Assembly (NCBI GenBank): GCA_029226975.1
Contig: JAQXZB010000009.1
Location: 1 to 35,209 of the forward strand
Direction: 5' to 3'
Length of the DNA: 35,209 bases
From: Clostridiales bacterium
GTDB taxonomy: Bacteria; Bacillota; Clostridia; UBA1381
Shown one piece after another: positions 31,775 through 35,209 of the stretch; within the stretch, counting starts at the first letter, position 1, and every line of letters starts with the position of its first letter. Below the pieces are notes generated by a model, which was not told the DNA's origin, ran no database searches, and was given only the letters and a program-made list of their open reading frames with translations. Position numbers and translations under genes: made by a program.

Positions 31775-34132
31775 TTAATAACAATTCGGTCGGCGAAATA
31801 CCGTAAAGCCTACACTTGATGCTGTGGATACCACTACGTTATTTGCACTTGATGAGCAATGAATAACAAGGATATTTCCGCTTATGTCCTGTCCCACAAC
31901 AATACCGACATGGCTGTAGCTCGGCAGAAATGCCAGATCTCCCGCCTGCACCGCTGATGTTGATACAACTACACTTCTGTCACGCTGTCCGTATGTGCCG
32001 TCACCGACATACATACCGCTGTTATTAAACACCCACGATACAAAACCGGAGCAGTCAAGACCGTATGCTCGGATTGTTCCCGATGACGGGCTTCCTGCCG
32101 CTGTTACTCTGCGCATACTTCCCCATGCGTTGTCCCAGCCTATGGCACTTGATTTGCCGCCCCAAAAATAGTTTACCTTTCCCACAAGTGAGCCTGCATT
32201 TTTTACTACGTCTTTTTGCTTCTGCGGCAATGATGAGGGCAGTCCGTTTATAATACTCTGCACATCGGCATTGGTAATTGCAAGGCTGTGGCTTGATGCG
32301 GTCAGTACATCGCCATGTTCGAGCAGGGTTTCAACCGCTTCACGCTGCTTTCCCGTCAAGCCATACTCATCCATAAGTTCTTCTTTTGTTTTTCCACTGA
32401 TTGTAATAGTCAGCTTTTTGGTCGTTTCCGTTTCAGACGCCTGTGTTTCCTCTACGGTATATTCAACTGTATTAGATGCTCTGAAATATTCCTTTAGTTT
32501 CTCCGCCTTTGCATCATCAAATACAACAACATCCTCTGCTGTGTTATCCTCCGCCCCTGCTGTCTTTGCCGCAAACACGGCTATAACAATATTTGCATTT
32601 GTCTGATTATCAATGACTTCGACCTCTGTATGCTCTACGGACAGCTCTATATCCTCTGCCGCCTGTGTAAGCTCAATATTATATTCGGATATAATCTGAG
32701 AAAGCGGAATAGTGCCTGTTTCCGTGACTTCCTCAGATATAAAAATCCCGAAAGGACTTGCCGCTATTGCTGCTATGATAATAACAATTATAAGCACCAC
32801 AAGCATCACTGCCCAACCGCCGAGAGCCGCCAGCGCAGAAATAAGTTCTTTTGCTGCCGCTGCGACAGCCTGTGCAACTTTAACCGTAACTTTGAAAGCA
32901 GTCTTTACAGCCGCCTTTGCCGTCTGTACACTCCGCCGTGCAAGCTCTTTTGAACGTTTAGCCGCCTGTTTTGCCGCTTGTTTTGTAACCTGTTTTTGAG
33001 TTTTAACAGTCGCCCGATTTGCTGATTTCTTTGCTGTACGCTGTGCTGTTTTAGGCATACGAATTTTCCTTGCAGGCTTAATCGAAGAAGCTTTATTCTG
33101 CACCGATTTTATTGTGTTTTTAGGCTTGTACTTTATAATTCGTTTATCCTGTGAGATAATATAAGGATTTATCTCTGTGCCGGATGGCTTTGCCTTTACA
33201 TCTGCCACATTGCGAGCGTGTGAATGGATATAACTATCTCTTGTTTTTATATCTGTCTTTTTGACCTTTATCTGCTCTTGCGGTGTCGGTTTCTGCTTTG
33301 GCATATGTACATCTGCCTGAATGGGATTTTCCGATACAGGCTGAATATCTGTAACCTTGATTTCAGCCGTATTTTGAATTTCGGATTTTGTTTTGAGTTT
33401 ATTTTGCACATATTTTCTTGCAGCTTGATTTTTATTATCAGCAGTCTTTAATGTCTGTTTCTCCTGCTTTGCTCTGACTGCCTGCAAGGTTTTTGGCTTT
33501 ATCTTCTGTGCCTTTGACTTATATACCTTATCGGATTTCAGACGATAATTTCTTCCTCCGGCAGCAGACTTGGTTTTCACATATTCCGCTTTGCTCTTTA
33601 TTCGAAGCATCGGTTCCGGTGATCTTTTCGTTGCTTCTGAAGATAAAACTACATCCTTAGTCTTCATCTTTGCTGACTTAACAGCCGCCTCCTGCCGTGC
33701 TTTAATTTTCATCTGCTCCTGAGGAACAGTCTTATTTTCCGCCTGTAATGCTGCTGTTTTTGGAGCATTAATTCTTTGCAGCCGAACAGGCTCCTGTGTC
33801 GGAATATCCGACACAGGTATGTCATAGGTTTGTCCTCTGCTTCGATGCTGTATTTTGTTCTTTACATATCTTGCAGACTTACGCACCGTATCAGCCGAAG
33901 CATAAGCAGTGCTTTCCGCCTTGTCCTCAACCTCGTCAACCGCATAATTTTCAGGGCGTTCCATCTGATCCGAAGTCTGTTTCTGAAGCTCTGTCTTGCT
34001 CTTTACATACTGACGCTTTAAGCTGTCCACCGCACTCATCTGAACAGTAGCTTTTCCTCTTGCCGAATCGGAAGTTTTCAGCTTGTGTGTATTACTCCTC
34101 ACATTCTTCGGCTTGCTTTTTATATCTTTCAT
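31775..34132 (-). CDS. CD1108-like conjugative-element protein with NlpC/P60 peptidase domain
   Basis: The protein has about 785 residues. Residues 1-430 are very Lys/Gln/Ala-rich, basic and probably disordered. One transmembrane segment lies near 438-465 (WAVMLVVLIIVIIIAAIAAS). An extracellular linker follows, and the C-terminal NlpC/P60 cysteine peptidase domain has the full triad: Cys694 (GLDCSGF), His741 (SYSHVGIVVG) and His758 (VIHCSSS). This is the plan of the CD1108-type protein of Tn1549/CTn conjugative elements, thought to open peptidoglycan for the mating channel. The ATG at 34132 shares its A with the TGA stop of the VirB4-like gene and has GGGGAGGGAG just upstream; a GTG at 34135 would add one residue. 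Translational coupling is likely. Confidence 0.9.
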   Translation of the reverse strand: MKDIKSKPKNVRSNTHKLKTSDSARGKATVQMSAVDSLKRQYVKSKTELQKQTSDQMERPENYAVDEVEDKAESTAYASADTVRKSARYVKNKIQHRSRGQTYDIPVSDIPTQEPVRLQRINAPKTAALQAENKTVPQEQMKIKARQEAAVKSAKMKTKDVVLSSEATKRSPEPMLRIKSKAEYVKTKSAAGGRNYRLKSDKVYKSKAQKIKPKTLQAVRAKQEKQTLKTADNKNQAARKYVQNKLKTKSEIQNTAEIKVTDIQPVSENPIQADVHMPKQKPTPQEQIKVKKTDIKTRDSYIHSHARNVADVKAKPSGTEINPYIISQDKRIIKYKPKNTIKSVQNKASSIKPARKIRMPKTAQRTAKKSANRATVKTQKQVTKQAAKQAAKRSKELARRSVQTAKAAVKTAFKVTVKVAQAVAAAAKELISALAALGGWAVMLVVLIIVIIIAAIAASPFGIFISEEVTETGTIPLSQIISEYNIELTQAAEDIELSVEHTEVEVIDNQTNANIVIAVFAAKTAGAEDNTAEDVVVFDDAKAEKLKEYFRASNTVEYTVEETQASETETTKKLTITISGKTKEELMDEYGLTGKQREAVETLLEHGDVLTASSHSLAITNADVQSIINGLPSSLPQKQKDVVKNAGSLVGKVNYFWGGKSSAIGWDNAWGSMRRVTAAGSPSSGTIRAYGLDCSGFVSWVFNNSGMYVGDGTYGQRDRSVVVSTSAVQAGDLAFLPSYSHVGIVVGQDISGNILVIHCSSSANNVVVSTASSVGFTVFRRPNCY

Positions 34133-35209
34133 CACTCCCTCCCCGGACTTGTACTCATCAACTCAAACAGCTGTGTATCAGTAGGGAAATCGTTTGCAAA
34201 CGGCACGATAGAACCGCCAACCTTAATAAGTCCATGCCCTGCCGGAGCGTTAGTTATATATCCCATCTGAGTTTCTGAAATACTTAAAAGTCCCGCAAGC
34301 TCAATTCTGTCAGACGGGGATTGATTAAGCATTAGGAGAAATTCACTGTTTGCAAGCATTCCCCTTGCTGTTTCGTTACTCAGACAATCAGCTATATTCT
34401 GTGTGATACCCGTCAGAAGTCCGCCGTACTTTCCGAACCGCTTCCAAGCCTTTAGCAGAAACTCCGCGCTGTACGGATTTTTAAAGAACAGGTGTGCCTC
34501 ATCAATATACACCCTTGTGTATTTTCCTTTCTTACGATTTGCCATAACCCTGTTCATGATATTATCAAGCATAATCAAAAGACCGATTGACTTCATCTGA
34601 TCTCCAAGCTCCAAAATATCATAGCAAGCGATACGGTTATTCACATTGACATTGCTCTGATGTGAAAAGGCGTCTAAGCTGCCCGTTGCAAACAATTCAA
34701 GCGACAGTGCCAAGTCGTGTGCCTCCTGCTCCGGCTGGCGCAGTAATTCCTCTCTGAAATCCGCAAGCGTAGGCATTATATCAGACTTGCCGTTAAAGTA
34801 ATTGCCGTACACATTGATAGTACAGCGGTCAATAATTGAGCGGTCTTTTGCGCCGACACCGCCGCCGAACCGTGCGTCACCGTTTTTAAGCAGTTGGTCA
34901 AACAGTGATATTAAAAATTCAGACTTTATAGAAATCGGATTATCCTCTCCGCTCATATCTGCGTTTATATCCATTGCGTTTATATGGTTGGGTGATGATG
35001 CCGACAGCTTTATTACCTCACCTCCGAGATTTGATACAAGCGGCGCATACTCGCGCTCCGGATCGACTACGATAATATCATCATTCGTAAACAGCGCTGC
35101 CATTGCAATCTCCATCTTTGAAGCAAAGGATTTACCGGAGCCGGATACGCCTATGATAAAACCATTGCCATTGAGCAGTAATTTTCTGTTGCACATCAAA
35201 AGGTTATGC
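34132..35209 (-). CDS. VirB4/TraE-type conjugation ATPase, C-terminal part only
   Basis: The frame is open through the right edge, so only the last 358 residues are visible. HNLLMCNRKLLLNGNGFIIG leads into the Walker A motif GVSGSGKS. IIVVDPEREYAPLV lies soon after it, and the Walker B motif is RVYIDEAHLFF. GGLLTGITQNIAD near the end is also typical of VirB4-family ATPases of Gram-positive conjugative elements. Such proteins power assembly of the type IV secretion channel at the membrane. The stop codon overlaps the start of the NlpC/P60 gene, the usual order in Tn1549/CTn-like elements. The TTG at 35199 is internal, not the true start. The missing N-terminus lies outside the window. Confidence 0.93.
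   Translation of the reverse strand, partial: HNLLMCNRKLLLNGNGFIIGVSGSGKSFASKMEIAMAALFTNDDIIVVDPEREYAPLVSNLGGEVIKLSASSPNHINAMDINADMSGEDNPISIKSEFLISLFDQLLKNGDARFGGGVGAKDRSIIDRCTINVYGNYFNGKSDIMPTLADFREELLRQPEQEAHDLALSLELFATGSLDAFSHQSNVNVNNRIACYDILELGDQMKSIGLLIMLDNIMNRVMANRKKGKYTRVYIDEAHLFFKNPYSAEFLLKAWKRFGKYGGLLTGITQNIADCLSNETARGMLANSEFLLMLNQSPSDRIELAGLLSISETQMGYITNAPAGHGLIKVGGSIVPFANDFPTDTQLFELMSTSPGRE

Overview
The window looks like a low- to mid-GC anaerobic Firmicute, most likely a gut or fibre-associated Clostridia/Oscillospirales-type genome. This is inferred from S-layer-homology (SLH) surface proteins, Gram-positive signal peptides, strong AGGAGG-type ribosome binding sites, a CUT1 sugar transporter without its own ATPase, and Tn1549/CTn-like conjugation genes. 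No rRNA, tRNA or CRISPR array was seen.

Layout. (1) Positions 1-3205, minus strand: a secreted metallophosphoesterase (cut by the left edge) and a GH65 glycoside phosphorylase, preceded by two tiny HAD-like 5' ends that look like deletion scars, one resembling beta-phosphoglucomutase. (2) 3206-3628: a gene-free stretch with a nested inverted repeat, a hairpin and a degraded coding remnant. (3) 3629-29624, minus strand: twelve consecutive genes with gaps of 12-99 nt, apparently one 26-kb operon. In transcription order these are a GtaA/DUF4965-type protein, a clan-A glycosidase broken by one in-frame TAG, a three-module beta-sandwich protein, an intact clan-A glycosidase with a CBM9-like end, a beta-sandwich/Ig protein, two SLH proteins, a GH36-like alpha-galactosidase, a GH38 alpha-mannosidase, and a sugar-binding lipoprotein with two permeases. 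(4) 29625-30815: a divergent control region and an AraC-family activator gene on the plus strand. (5) 30840-31129: a decayed second AraC-type gene. (6) 31090-35209, minus strand: a small secreted protein with its own near-ideal promoter, a CD1108-like NlpC/P60 protein, and the C-terminal part of a VirB4-type conjugation ATPase. These mark the edge of an integrative conjugative element, and the junction runs through the AraC remnant.

How it may work together (inference). The AraC protein senses a sugar and turns on the operon. Secreted SLH and beta-sandwich proteins and clan-A glycosidases would bind and cut a complex glycan at the cell wall. The lipoprotein and permeases import oligosaccharides, powered by an ATPase encoded elsewhere. 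The proteins without signal peptides (GH38, GH36-like, GtaA-like, GH65) would finish degradation in the cytoplasm. Alpha-mannose- and alpha-galactose-containing glycans are the best substrate guess.

Most unusual points: a recurring ~200-residue secreted module (five clear copies in two proteins), a single amber codon exactly where a catalytic-barrel tyrosine is expected, decayed HAD and AraC fragments at the locus borders, and a gene end made from antisense of a dead regulator.
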